Source of the DNA: Ephydatia muelleri
Lineage: Eukaryota > Porifera > Demospongiae > Spongillida > Spongillidae
Assembly (NCBI GenBank): GCA_013339895.1
Contig: JABACO010000021.1
Location: 611,046-675,045, forward strand
Length of the DNA: 64,000 nucleotides
Direction: 5' to 3'
A program made the translations under genes and the position numbers. Of this stretch, positions 18,078 to 42,166 are shown in pieces; the stretch's first letter is position 1; every line of letters starts with the position of its first letter. Under the pieces are notes generated by a model. The model was not told where the DNA came from, ran no database searches, and was given only the letters and a program-made list of their open reading frames with translations.

Positions 18078-18796
18078 ATGGGTTTACCCTTCACAAGACT
18101 GCCTTCCCGAGATGCACTATCTCTTAGGTATGGCTGGTTACTTGCCAACACGCCCACCAGCTGTGCCTGTGGTGCTGCCTTCTCTGTTGAGCATGCAATA
18201 AGGTGGCTTCCCTTCCATCAGGCACAAGAGACTATACTGCCTATCTCCTGTCAGAAATCTGCCAAAATGTTTCAGTTGAGCCTCATCTACGACCCATCAC
18301 AGGTGAGGTTTCCACCTCTGCCTCAGCCAACTTCCAGGACGGTACTCGACTTAATGTAGCAGCTGATGGATTCTGGGGGAGTCGATTTGAGAGGGCATTC
18401 TTTGACGTAAAGGTTTTCAACCCCCACGCCCCCTCAAATAGATGACCCCAACTATCTGCCTGTTACCGTTCCCACGAGGCCTCAAAGAAACGAGCCTATG
18501 AGCGTCGGATCCTCGAAGTTGAGCATGCCTCCTTCACCCCACTCATCTTCTCTGCCACTGGAGGCTTAGGAAGGGAGGCCACAGTGGTTTACAAATGCAT
18601 TGCTGCCCAGCTCTCAGCAAAGTGGGGCCACTCTTATAGTTCAACCATGGCCTGGATTCGATGTCATCTCTCCTTCTCCCTTCCACGCTCTTCCATCATG
18701 TGCATCAGAGGAGCTCGATCAACTATAGGCCATGCCTTTAACCTCTCCCCTGTTGACCTGATTACAAAGGTTGCACAGGTCTCATCTAGTCTTTAG
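18078..18796 (+). pseudogene. LINE-like retroelement 3' ORF relic
   Basis: Two or three frames carry a sequence familiar from the extreme C-terminal region of non-LTR reverse transcriptase ORFs in invertebrates: DALSLRYGWLLANTPTSCAC, FSVEHA, then RFERAFFDVKVFNPHAPSNR, RAYERRILEVEHASFTPL and the ending IMCIRGARS. Frame changes near 18215, 18430 and 18500 show it is broken. No catalytic YADD segment is present, so this is a 5'-truncated dead copy. Recognition is from pattern memory of such proteins. Confidence 0.7.
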
Positions 18797-18834
18797 TTTA
18801 CTGTCCGACTGCCACCTTTTGTACGCATCTTATT

Positions 18835-19115
18835 TCACTGATATTTTAGTATACACAGCGAGAAATCAATAATTGGACCAATATTGACGCATTATTGGAT
18901 CAGGATGATATCATCCTTGGTAGGCAATATGGGTAACAGTATTGGTTCAATGATTTAGGGGAACATGACCCAAACATGTGTACGCAATATTGATACAACA
19001 CTGATAAAGTGTTGATCCAACCATGATAGCAGTCTTGTGCCAAGCATGATATACCAAAGTATTGGCCCAATGCTGTTATTACAATATTGGCCCAAGACCA
19101 TATTACCTTTTAAGG
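18835..19115. repeat. Degenerate CCAATATTG-rich block 1
   Basis: Many imperfect copies of a motif near CCAATATTG/TATTGGCCCAA spaced roughly 20-30 bp apart. A second similar block lies at about 20615-20925. The two blocks flank other duplicated sequence (19130-19300 resembles 20410-20600). Confidence 0.6.
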
Positions 19116-19639
19116 CATCAATATTACCTCCTTTTTAGGCATTGAAATTTTATTTGAAACAATACAGATTGCATCACAATAAACTATTCTATTAAGTCCC
19201 TTGTTCTCTCTCCTTCTATTAGCACTGCGATCACCATATCCTCGAAGTAGCATACTCCACCAGAGCAATGGACGGATACTTTGCATCCACTCAACAGTCT
19301 CGATGGTCTGTGTACAACCCTGTGTTGGATAGCAGAAGCATTACCACCACATATGTTCACATACCTTGCAGTGTAACTGGTCGTTTGGAAAGCTGTATGA
19401 CAAATCACCACCCTGGATATTTGCTAATACACACCATTATTAATTTAACTCACATCCAAGTCACAACGACAACAGCAAGTCAGTGTACTGGTGTTTGGAT
19501 ATCCAAAAGAGTTAGCCTGTGTGGATTCCACAAAAATAAATGATGTTCTCAAGTCATCACGTAGCCACACGCATCCAAGTCGCAAGACTCCATACCGGTA
19601 AATGACAACACCAAGCGCACTGGTGTTTTGATATCCAAA

Positions 19640-20212
19640 AGAGTTAGCCTGTGTGAATTCCACAAAATAAATTACGTTCTCAAGTCAACTCACGTAGCCA
19701 CACCAGAGATATACCAATACCTCTGGTCAAACGAATCCAACTCAACGACAGCACCTCGTCCTCATGTAACCTGTCTATCTCCATCGCTTTCTCTTTTTCA
19801 CCAATTCTCCATGGCACACCCAGATGCGCTCTAATAAGAGGTACAATATGAGAGAATTCCAATAATAACTTGGCATCTAAACACCACTAAAACGAAAAGG
19901 GACCGATACAATCACTCGCTTACCAAAAGAATTAGCCTGTGTGAGTTCCACAAAATAAATTACGTTCTCAAGTCAACTCACGTAGCCACACCAGAGATAT
20001 ACCGGTACCTCTGGTCAAACGAATCCAACTCAAAGACAACACCTCGTCCTCATGTAACCTGTCTATCTCCATCGCTTTCTCTTTTTCACCAATTCTCCAC
20101 GGCACACCCAGATGCGCTCTAATAAGAGGTACAACATGAGAGAAATCCAATAATAACTTGGCATCTAAATACCACTAAAACGAAAAGGGACCGATACAAT
20201 CACTCGCTTACC
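19640..20212. repeat. Two ~287-bp direct repeats carrying a minus-strand ORF
   Basis: The unit starting at AGTTAGCCTGTGTGAATTCC (about 19643) recurs at about 19930 with few changes. A shorter third copy starts near 19510. In each full unit the minus strand has a 60-residue frame (19862-19680 and 20150-19968) with shared residues RAHLGVPWRIGEKEKAMEID and four differences between copies. No known domain is recognised. Confidence 0.75.
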
Positions 20213-21274
20213 GATTCACACAGAACAGCGCGATATAGTCACTAACAACAAATCCGTGAAACGACGGCTCCACGTCTAGAAGCTTCCAACAATTTTCACC
20301 GTGTGTAGAAGCTTTCACTAGAGACCATATCATTATGTACATAACGATGGCAGGGCATTCACTGACTTTACACACTTGCTGCTGACGGAGGAACGGCCGT
20401 CAAATTTTTAGGCATTCAAACAATAATTATTAAAACAATACAGAATAATCGTGAACAAATACTTTTTTGTTAACTCCAACTTTCTTCTCTCTTTCTATTG
20501 GCACTGTAGTTACCATTTCCTCAAAGTGGCACCCTTCACTAAAGCAGTCGTGGACGAAGGACACGGCTTTTAACACTTTGCATCCTTCAACTGCTTCGAT
20601 ATATCGCGAAAGTACATGGGGCAGTCTGTATCATTGAATAAAGGTTCACCAATCCTGATGAACAAGGGCTCAAACATTTGTACAAAACAAACTGTCGATC
20701 CAACAGCCAATTTATTATCATTATTGAAGCAATATTGATATCATGGTTTATGTAAAAATGATAGTCAGCTATTGTCCCAGGATTTTATCAACCTGTTCCA
20801 TGTTGCTATATCAACATTGACGCAATGAAGATAATTTATCAGTATTGGGTCATGTTTTATATCATTATTGTACCAAGGTTTTTGCGTTTATCATCCTTGA
20901 GCCAAGATTGGTAAGGGTTGGCTGTGTACATTATGTATTCATGCAATGTATAATATTAAAAAAAGAAAAAAAATTTAACCGCTACTTTATTACGAACTAT
21001 GCGTATTTACATGCACACATTTTAAAAATACTTTAACGATTGTAGGATGTGTATTTCTGGTTGTAATTGCGGGATTCGGGGGTCGGAGCAACTGTAAAAA
21101 AGTGTTAAAACTCAATCTTGAAGTATTGTCGAGTCGGTTTGCACGTGATGCGAAATGAAATTTTTAATAAGAGGAAGCGTTTAATTACCACTTCAAATTC
21201 AATCCTAATTAACGGTTGATATTACGGTATCATTTACATGTAAACCCTCAAGTGGAATTGCATGAGAGCATACT
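20213..21274. other. AT-rich spacer upstream of MAP4K4-type copy 2
   Basis: Contains the second copy of the duplicated segment (20410-20600), the second CCAATATTG-rich block and probably the kinase promoter. No gene is recognised. Confidence 0.5.
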
Positions 21275-27615
<6,341 letters not shown>

Positions 27616-27991
27616 CACCTAGCTACCCTCCTCCACATGTGTGTCATCTTTGTCCTTGGCTGTCAGACTCTTTATGTAAATACTGGACTCAATGTATACA
27701 TCGCCTTCAATTTTATAACTGCTTCTCGGTTCTTACAATCGCTTACTGTAATCATGATATCGTATGTTTGTTGCTCCCGCGTTGGCCAACTCCAATTTAT
27801 TACTTGTAGACGTTTAATCAATAACAAAGCAAAAGTGGATCAGGCTTCTTAATAATGTAACTTGTAAAAGAGAAACACTTTGGCATATATAACATGCATT
27901 ACAGAAGCTGTTTCTAAATTTAGGCACAGATGGTGATACTAATTATCCGTAATTTGTGTAATTATTTCTCGCTTACTTGGCAGGGATCAAG

Positions 27992-28605
27992 ATGGCAGGG
28001 ATAGCTAACGCCGTGAAAAGTATGGGTTTACGTACGTTGGAGAAGCTGGCCCCCGTGATGAAAGTGAGGTCTCTCTTCAATATGCTTGCCAGAAAATTGA
28101 ATTGCGTGCATTTGGCAGGAATCCCAGTTTAGGGAGAGTGGCATGTTTGACTCCAGAAGAGTTTGTTGCAGCGGGGAACTATCTTGTGTACCAATGCCCT
28201 ACTTGGAGCTGGTGAGCTGCATGATGGCACATAACTGCTTAGATTCCGGTGTTCCTGTAGGGAAAGTGGAGTCCCTAGCCAAAGAAAGGAATACCTTCCC
28301 GCTGATAAGCAGTTTTTGGTCGAAAAACGGTACGGCGAGAAAAAGAAAACAGCTTGCATGCTTTGTGTTTTATGCAGAACACCCTCAATTGCTGGCAATA
28401 CACACACACATCCTACACATATATGCATCACTACATTCACACACTCCACCCACTCCACACACTCCACAACACACTACCACACACTCCCACACATCCCTGC
28501 ACTCCCTACACACCACACTCTCCACATACCCTACACACTAATCTATGTACACACCCTCCACCACTTTCTCCACACACACTATGTACACATATACTCCTCT
28601 CTACA

Positions 28606-28636
<31 letters not shown>

Positions 28637-29930
28637 CAGTGCCTTGCTACAGACGCTGTCATCAAGTGAGTGCAGTTTCAGACAGTGAAAAGGTCATTAA
28701 GTTTGACACAATGACGAAGAGGGTTGGGTTGACACCCCATGGAGGTAACCATGGCAACATGCTGTGTATGGTGTGCTGACTGTGTTGTGGTTTCAGTTGA
28801 GAGTGTGCAGGAGAAGTGCAGGAGATGGTGCTGGATGACAAGAAGGTGAGTTTTACTGATGTGGTCACTGCCATTACATCATCTTGTCTCCTCCAATAGA
28901 CCGCGCTCCCTCTCCAGTCCCAGTTATTGGTTGGAACTGTTGATGAACAGACTTGGACTCAGACAATGATGAGCCTGTGATGAATATAGACAGTTCAAGG
29001 GGAAGACCCTGTAACTAGCCCTTACTAAAGTGATGTACCATTATGTCATCATTACATTACCTCACCTCAGGGCACCCTTGTGATGCCCAAGCCCAGTGCC
29101 CAGGCCCCTGCCAAGCATGAGGCACAGAGCATCCTTCAGACGAGGACTTACGACTTGAACATCACCTACGACAACTATTACCGCACACCCCGCCTCTGGT
29201 TGTTTGGTTACAATGAGAACAAGCAGCCTCTCTCCCCAGAGCAGATGTACGAGGATATCAGCCAGGTAGGTTGTGGTTTGTGCATATAGGGAGCCTGCAT
29301 TCCTGAAGGCACAACTCTTGCTGCATGTGGTATTGTCTTATGGAGGGGAGGAGCTCGAGGGAAAGGGGAGTGGCCATAATTTCATGAAATGCCTTGCACT
29401 CCAAAAGGTTATATTCGTCACCTGTTAATTATTGTTTTCATGCAGGATCACCTGAACAAAACAGTGACCCTGGAGCCACCCCACCTTCCACCTCCACACC
29501 GAGCATCAGTGCACCCATGCAGGTGAGGTTGACGTGCATGTGTGTGTGTGTGTTGGTGCCACGGAGTGATTCACCTTTGCCCTGTGGTGTAGGCATGCCG
29601 AGGTCATGAAGAAGATCATGACAATGATTGAGGAAGATGGCCGACAGCTGGAAGTGCATTCGTATCCTTACTAGGTACTTGATAGTCAGGCAGCGAGTCA
29701 TAACTCGAGTAACAACCAAGTGTGATGGTGATCTAGCGTATCACTCTAACACGGGTACATGCATCAGGGTGTATGATGTAATGAGATGAACAACGCATCC
29801 TTGCCTAACTCAGTGTGCTTATGTTCCTTGACATTCCAAGCTATCTGATGGTGTTCCTCAAGTTTGTGCAGGCTGTTATCCCACCATAGAGTACGACTTT
29901 ACTCACCAGCTGTCTCTAACCACAATGTGA
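27992..29930 (+). CDS. ATG3: ATG3, E2-like enzyme of ATG8 lipidation
   Basis: ATG3 transfers ATG8/LC3 from ATG7 to phosphatidylethanolamine on autophagic membranes. Exon 1 27992-28063 reads [20 protein letters not shown]. The second exon (28119-28212) encodes [18 protein letters not shown]. An exon near 28639 encodes VPCYRRCHQ. The flexible acidic region is less clear (28800-29000). Exon 29071-29265 has [20 protein letters not shown] and [14 protein letters not shown]. Exon 29446-29522 ends in the catalytic motif HPC. Then HAEVMKKIM (from about 29592), and a last exon with [23 protein letters not shown] at 29928. One-base indels occur near 28146, 28290 and 29885. It converges on CANT1 with only about 210 bp between the two stops. 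Confidence 0.93.
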
Positions 29931-30139
29931 TGTGAGGACTTGATGCCTCTTTAGTCTCTCCCAATGGGTTTTATGATTTTGTCGTGAATTTTTTTTTTTG
30001 TGTAAAAATGTGAATATAGGAGTGTGTTATACTAGACTGTGATTGTATTGTACTCTGTATTGTGATCCAAAGTTAGCTTTGCTTCTGTGTCAGAGCAATA
30101 AACATAATACAGAAAAGAATGATGTTTAATTAGCAGCAC

Positions 30140-31715
30140 TTAGATGAATTCAAGTCCTTCAAACCTTCACAGAGAGAACAAGAGTCATGGCACCACAAAG
30201 AGGTTCATATGGAATACATACTTGATGTTGCCAACCTTCTGTTCACTCATCCTTGTTTTCCTTGCAAGTCAAATGCCATGATGTCTTGGAGGCGTTAGGG
30301 AAACCACAAGCTGCACGCACCACACCCATGCAACTGCTTGTCTGTCAAAACTCTTGTTGTTTTACTACTAACAGTGAGGGCAATGTGTTGCTAAAATGTT
30401 TTGCCCCTAAAGACACCACCTTGTTGTATTTGGTCTTTCTTCCAATCAAATTCAAATGCTTCACTTTTCTGCTTTACTTCTATCATTATCTGACGAAATT
30501 GTTTAAAATAGTAGCTTTCACTTGATATTTAAACCACTTGTGGGATGTCCAGAGTTGAATGTACAGGGGACACCCCCCCCCCCCCCCCCCCCCCCCCTTT
30601 ACTGAAATCTGTGATGTAACATTGGGAAGGATACATGATGCAATCTGACCCTTGTTCTCTTCCGACTTGAGCGCTAGGATAACTGAGTCCTGGGTACCTG
30701 GGAAGAACTTGAAAGAGCTAAAACCATGATAGAGATTAAGAGGCTTAGCTGCAGGTCAAGGCCACTAACCACTGATGCTAAGCTAATTGCATGGCTACAT
30801 GGCTTAGAGAAAGAGGATACACCCATATGAGAAACTTTGAGATCCTTAAAGTCCTCATCAGCAGTGATCAAAATGTTTGTAGCTCTGTGCTCATCTTCAA
30901 CATCATTGTAGCTGCACCAATGGGGAGTAGAGAACAAAGTGGTGGGAAACAGGAGGGAAAATGAAGGGTGTAGCCTGCATGGCATTTTGCCCCACCTCTC
31001 TTGACTGGCCCTTCGGGGCAGAAAGAACCAGCGCTTGTGCACGTTGCTCCAACAGCTGGACTCGTGGATTATGTAACTGACAGAAAATACACACATTAGG
31101 GTCATGTTAATTTAACCCTCTGCTGCCTCACCCTGGTGCCCCGATGCCCGCAGCTTGCTTCATGAGGAGGTACTTCTGTGCCCATGGTACGTGTGTCACA
31201 TGTCCCCATGGACTGACCACTTTGACGTACTGGGGATGGTCATTGATGTACTCCTGTGCCAATGTAGAGTGTTTGCCTGTTACTACTCTATTGCATTGTG
31301 TCTCTAACGAAGAGTACACAACACACAGCACACAGCACAATACATGCATACCACACACACACACCACACACCATACATGCACATCACACACACCATACAC
31401 CATACATGCACATCACACACACCACACACACCATACATGCATGTATGGTGTGTGTGTGTGTGATGTGCATGTATGTGTGTGTGTGATGTGCATGTATGGT
31501 GTGTGTGGTGTGATGTATGGTGGTTGTGTGTGTGTGATGTGCATGTATGGTGTGTGTGGTGTGTGTGATGTGCATGTATGTGTGTGTGTGTGTGATGTGC
31601 ATGTATGGTGTGTGGTGTGCACCACACACACCATACACCACACACACCATACATGCACAGCACACAGCAAAACATGCACCACACACAAAATGCATTCACA
31701 CACACACACACACCA

Positions 31716-31766
<51 letters not shown>

Positions 31767-32939
31767 ACACTGAATGCGCCTTAATCCCTGACCATGCAAT
31801 GCGCTCACCCCACTTTGCGATGTCCATCTTTGCCTAGTCCTCCAACATACAGATTCTTGTCTTTGACGCTCATCCACTCTCCCTTGAAGCCCTTGTTCAC
31901 GTCCCCAGGCCCATCCTCCAGGATCACCCATGGGACAAGGTTGCGACCATCCACCACCTCAAACACTGCCAAATGCACAACATAATGACACATGTAGGTC
32001 CACACAGGCATTATTTGCGGTGGTAGTTGGGGATTGGGTTTTTTAAACCTTCGTGCAAGTTCACAGAATTGAACACCAACTGGTAGGGACTTATGTTGCA
32101 TAGTCATATTAAAAAGCATTTACTAGTTCTGCAAAATGAATTGGAAGGATCCTTTCTTTGTTAAACTGGTGCAAGAGTATGACCCTTGACCCCACTGACC
32201 TATCCCTGATCTGTCATCCACTGTGTACAGCCGTCCATTGAAGACAATCAGTTCAGAAAGCTCCACACCTCTGCCCTTCTCTGATATGTGAGAAACCAGC
32301 TTCGTCTGCAGGTTTAGAAATGTAAACGACGTTCAGAAGGGAGGTGCCTCGTTTACCTCTCGTTCCCACTCCACTGAGACTGTTCCGTCACCACGCAACG
32401 TGACGATGCCTGTTTTCAAGTAACTGTTCCACGTGTTAGATTCTTGTGTGCTCTACAGTGGGAACGTTATGTCTACACGGCCCTGACTGCCATCCAAAAT
32501 TCTACCTTTGAATTTTCGTCCATATCGGCAACAATGGCAATTCTGTATTCTGTCCCCTTGGCGGTTACTGTACATGAACACGAAAGCACACGTGTGAGCG
32601 CGCGTGTGTGAGGTAGAGCGTTGTGACTATTAATTATCGTAACACCATCGTGCATAGACCGCTTCAAAAAGTTCATTTTAATTTACAACTGTCATATTCC
32701 ACCACGAGAAACAAGTACATATCGACAACTCTGCTAACCTTTGGGCGTACTGAGCGGGTAAGTTGAATTGTACACAAAAACACCGAGGCATCTTCGGCAA
32801 TGTAGACGTTTATGTTATGGTCGCCCGAGCGACAAGGTAAGAGGTAGACCACCAGCACAACGACAAGAGTGAACAGTAGAGCATACAGGACGCGTTGCGA
32901 CACTTTGGTTGGTCTCGTGAACCCGCTATCGTCCTCCAT
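30140..32939 (-). CDS. CANT1: CANT1, calcium-activated nucleotidase (apyrase)
   Basis: CANT1 hydrolyses UDP and GDP in the ER/Golgi and is a type II membrane protein of the apyrase fold. The minus-strand start at 32939 gives [13 protein letters not shown] followed by a signal anchor [16 protein letters not shown]. Later exons encode [76 protein letters not shown]-like [31 protein letters not shown] and [20 protein letters not shown]. The last two exons are short: near 30290-30222 (IMAFDLQGK) and 30164-30140 (FEGLEFI, stop TAA 30142-30140). A one-base error lies in the first exon near 32785 and another near 30247. An upstream in-frame ATG at 32978 is less likely. One intron holds a (CA)n tract. 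Confidence 0.92.
30571..30597. repeat. Poly-C run
   Basis: Uninterrupted C homopolymer in a CANT1 intron. Confidence 0.97.
31308..31766. repeat. CACACA/ATACATGCACAT microsatellite with inverted halves
   Basis: The left part is CA-rich with ACCATACATGCACATCACAC units, the middle is the complement (GTGTGATGTGCATGTATGGT), and the right part returns to CA and ends in pure (CA)n. The halves could form a hairpin. Located in a CANT1 intron. Confidence 0.93.
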
Positions 32940-33000
32940 TCCTTGACCTATCAAGGTCGCCCGGGACCACCTAAACATCTCCTAGAATGACCGCCCCACG

Positions 33001-34000
33001 NNNNNNNNNNNNNNNNNNNNNNNNNNNNNNNNNNNNNNNNNNNNNNNNNNNNNNNNNNNNNNNNNNNNNNNNNNNNNNNNNNNNNNNNNNNNNNNNNNNN
33101 NNNNNNNNNNNNNNNNNNNNNNNNNNNNNNNNNNNNNNNNNNNNNNNNNNNNNNNNNNNNNNNNNNNNNNNNNNNNNNNNNNNNNNNNNNNNNNNNNNNN
33201 NNNNNNNNNNNNNNNNNNNNNNNNNNNNNNNNNNNNNNNNNNNNNNNNNNNNNNNNNNNNNNNNNNNNNNNNNNNNNNNNNNNNNNNNNNNNNNNNNNNN
33301 NNNNNNNNNNNNNNNNNNNNNNNNNNNNNNNNNNNNNNNNNNNNNNNNNNNNNNNNNNNNNNNNNNNNNNNNNNNNNNNNNNNNNNNNNNNNNNNNNNNN
33401 NNNNNNNNNNNNNNNNNNNNNNNNNNNNNNNNNNNNNNNNNNNNNNNNNNNNNNNNNNNNNNNNNNNNNNNNNNNNNNNNNNNNNNNNNNNNNNNNNNNN
33501 NNNNNNNNNNNNNNNNNNNNNNNNNNNNNNNNNNNNNNNNNNNNNNNNNNNNNNNNNNNNNNNNNNNNNNNNNNNNNNNNNNNNNNNNNNNNNNNNNNNN
33601 NNNNNNNNNNNNNNNNNNNNNNNNNNNNNNNNNNNNNNNNNNNNNNNNNNNNNNNNNNNNNNNNNNNNNNNNNNNNNNNNNNNNNNNNNNNNNNNNNNNN
33701 NNNNNNNNNNNNNNNNNNNNNNNNNNNNNNNNNNNNNNNNNNNNNNNNNNNNNNNNNNNNNNNNNNNNNNNNNNNNNNNNNNNNNNNNNNNNNNNNNNNN
33801 NNNNNNNNNNNNNNNNNNNNNNNNNNNNNNNNNNNNNNNNNNNNNNNNNNNNNNNNNNNNNNNNNNNNNNNNNNNNNNNNNNNNNNNNNNNNNNNNNNNN
33901 NNNNNNNNNNNNNNNNNNNNNNNNNNNNNNNNNNNNNNNNNNNNNNNNNNNNNNNNNNNNNNNNNNNNNNNNNNNNNNNNNNNNNNNNNNNNNNNNNNNN
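33001..34000. other. Assembly gap of 1000 N
   Basis: Exactly 1000 N. The flanks do not belong together by gene content: the left side is upstream of CANT1, the right side is inside the fourth exon of a kinase gene. Confidence 0.99.
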
Positions 34001-39678
<5,678 letters not shown>

Positions 39679-39940
39679 AACAGACACCCTCCGTGTGTGA
39701 TTTATTTGTTAATTAATAATAAAGCTTAATAAATGTGGACATGTGTTTATTCCTTTTTACTTAATAAATGGATCTTTGCAATATCACTTGCAGACCTCAT
39801 TAACATAAGAGTCCACTGCGTTGGAACCATATATTATTTGTAATTTGATTACAAATCTGTATGTGCACATTAGCTAGTTGCATTCTTCTCATCTTACAAA
39901 AATCAATGTATATATAGGTCATGTATGGATGGTGCTTCTT

Positions 39941-40085
39941 CAAACCGGAAGTTGATTAAACTACACAAGGGTGCATCAGATGCAACTGAGGTTGTCTACA
40001 AGGTGTTTAATCCATTTGCTGAAGACAAGCGAAACCTTTACTTCATGTTGGATCCCCCTGGTAGATTTGGTGTAAAAAAATGAAT
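39941..40085 (+). pseudogene. P-element/THAP9-like transposase fragment
   Basis: The frame reads KLIKLHKGASDATEVVYKVF and then NPFAEDKRNLYFMLDPP, matching the part of THAP9/P-type transposases that usually lies downstream of the catalytic block and just before a DPPHLIKT-type motif. Here it lies upstream of the N-terminal parts at 40522-43080, so it is either a separate dead copy or a rearranged piece. Confidence 0.55.
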
Positions 40086-41076
40086 AATATACGGAGAACG
40101 AAAATCAGCCATTTTTTTAACTTGTGGGGGAGGATCCGCTGATCTAGACGAGCTGTTATCGTCTTGTTTGGTATATATAGGCTATTGTGTGCCCATCGCT
40201 TTCGTTTTGGCGCATAGCGTCCTTGTAACCCTCACAATCACATTTCCTATACCCTTTGTTTGTGGGGGAACCACGCCGTTGTGATACGGAACCGACTGGT
40301 TTTGGTACATTAGTTTGACAGTGCAGTGTTGGTTGTGTGCCCTTCGCATGTTTTTAAAGGCCAAACGTGTCTAATTTGTTTAGTGAATTGCTACAAAGGT
40401 GATGATGGGAGGAATAAAATTTAAACGCCGGAACATTAAGAACGCGGAAAGAAGCTATTCCTCGCAATCGTATTAAGGTTACAGTTTCAGAAGGCTTAGC
40501 TTAATCTCAGCTTGTTCCAGAATGTATGAGGTTGTTCCAGAGTCCCTACGTCCTGTGGAATCACTCCCTGTCTGTTTACCCATGTCTCTTTTAACAGCTG
40601 GTTTGGTAGAATCTTTGGATTCTTTATATAACAGGATAGCTAGAGTGACACTTCCTACATCATGGGTGGTTTTCAATTCAGATGGATCATCTATGTCCAT
40701 ATCCAAGCTAGTATCACAAGGTAGTGGCAAGGCAGCAACAATTGCAATGTCAGTGGTTGTTGACGTGGACATGCAGTGATGTATTCACACCTTGCATAAT
40801 CCTGATAAGGATTTAGTAGCTGTTAGGTACCAGCAAATGCTTTCTCTACATGCTTATTCAGGTAATTGTGAACCATCAAGTAAATGCTCATTGTTAAATC
40901 AGACATACTTATGTAACCTTTTTTTTTATAGGTACATTCCCAGGATATTTGGACCAGTCACTAATTTCCAGCGGCACACCAACTATTCGGTACAATGACT
41001 GCTATGTCCTACTTAGCAGCAGTAATGCCCTCCATGTTCTAGCTATCGATCCACTGTACAATGGAAACTACGAAGG

Positions 41077-42166
41077 AGATCTGCTGATACCATGGTCCAT
41101 ACTAACTATAGGTACTGCTGATACCATGGTCCATACTAACTATAGGTACTGCTGATACCATGGTCCATACTAACTATAGGTACTGCTGATAACATGGTCC
41201 ATACTAACTATAGGTACTGCTGATAACATGGTCCATACTAACTATAGGTACTGCTGATAACATGGTCCATACTAACTATAGGTACTGCTGATACCATGGT
41301 CCATACTAACTATAGGTACTGCTGATACCATGGTCCATACTAACTATAGGTACTGCTGATACCATGGTCCATACTAACTATAGGTACTGCTGATACCATG
41401 GTCCATACTAACTATAGGTACTGCTGATAACATGGTCCATACTAACTATAGGTACTGCTGATACCATGGTCCATACTAACTATAGGTACTGCTGATACCA
41501 TGGTCCATACTAACTATAGGTACTGCTGATACCATGGTCCATACTAACTATAGGTACTGCTGATACCATGGTCCATACTAACTATAGGTACTGCTGATAA
41601 CATGGTCCATACTAACTATAGGTACTGCTGATAACATGGTCCATACTAACTATATAGGTACTGCTGATACCATGGTCCATACTAACTATAGGTACTGCTG
41701 ATACCATGGTCCATACTAACTATAGGTACTGCTGATACCATGGTCCATACTAACTATAGGTACTGCTGATACCATGGTCCATACTAACTATAGGTACTGC
41801 TGATACCATGGTCCATACTAACTATAGGTACTGCTGATACCATGGTCCATACTAACTATAGGTACTGCTGATACCATGGTCCATACTAACTATAGGTACT
41901 GCTGATACCATGGTCCATACTAACTATAGGTACTGCTGATACCATGGTCCATACTAACTATAGGTACTGCTGATAACATGGTCCATACTAACTATAGGTA
42001 CTGCTGATACCATGGTCCATACTAACTATAGGTACTGCTGATACCATGGTCCATACTAACTATAGGTACTGCTGATAACATGGTCCATACTAACTATAGG
42101 TACTGCTGATACCATGGTCCATACTAACTATAGGTACTGTTGATAACATGGTCCATACTAACTATA
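41077..42166 (+). repeat. 34-bp minisatellite, 31 units plus one founder-like unit
   Basis: Units begin GGTACTGCTGATACCATGGT and end CCATACTAACTATA. There are 31 units from 41111 to 42166, almost identical (ATACCATGG or ATAACATGG), one with a 2-bp insertion near 41654. The first, divergent unit (41077-41110) still encodes transposase residues DLLIPWSILTI, so the array grew from coding sequence at an exon end. Confidence 0.97.

Noticed and set aside
41111-42166. CRISPR-like array of 34-bp repeats
   Set aside because: No unique spacers between units. It is a minisatellite.
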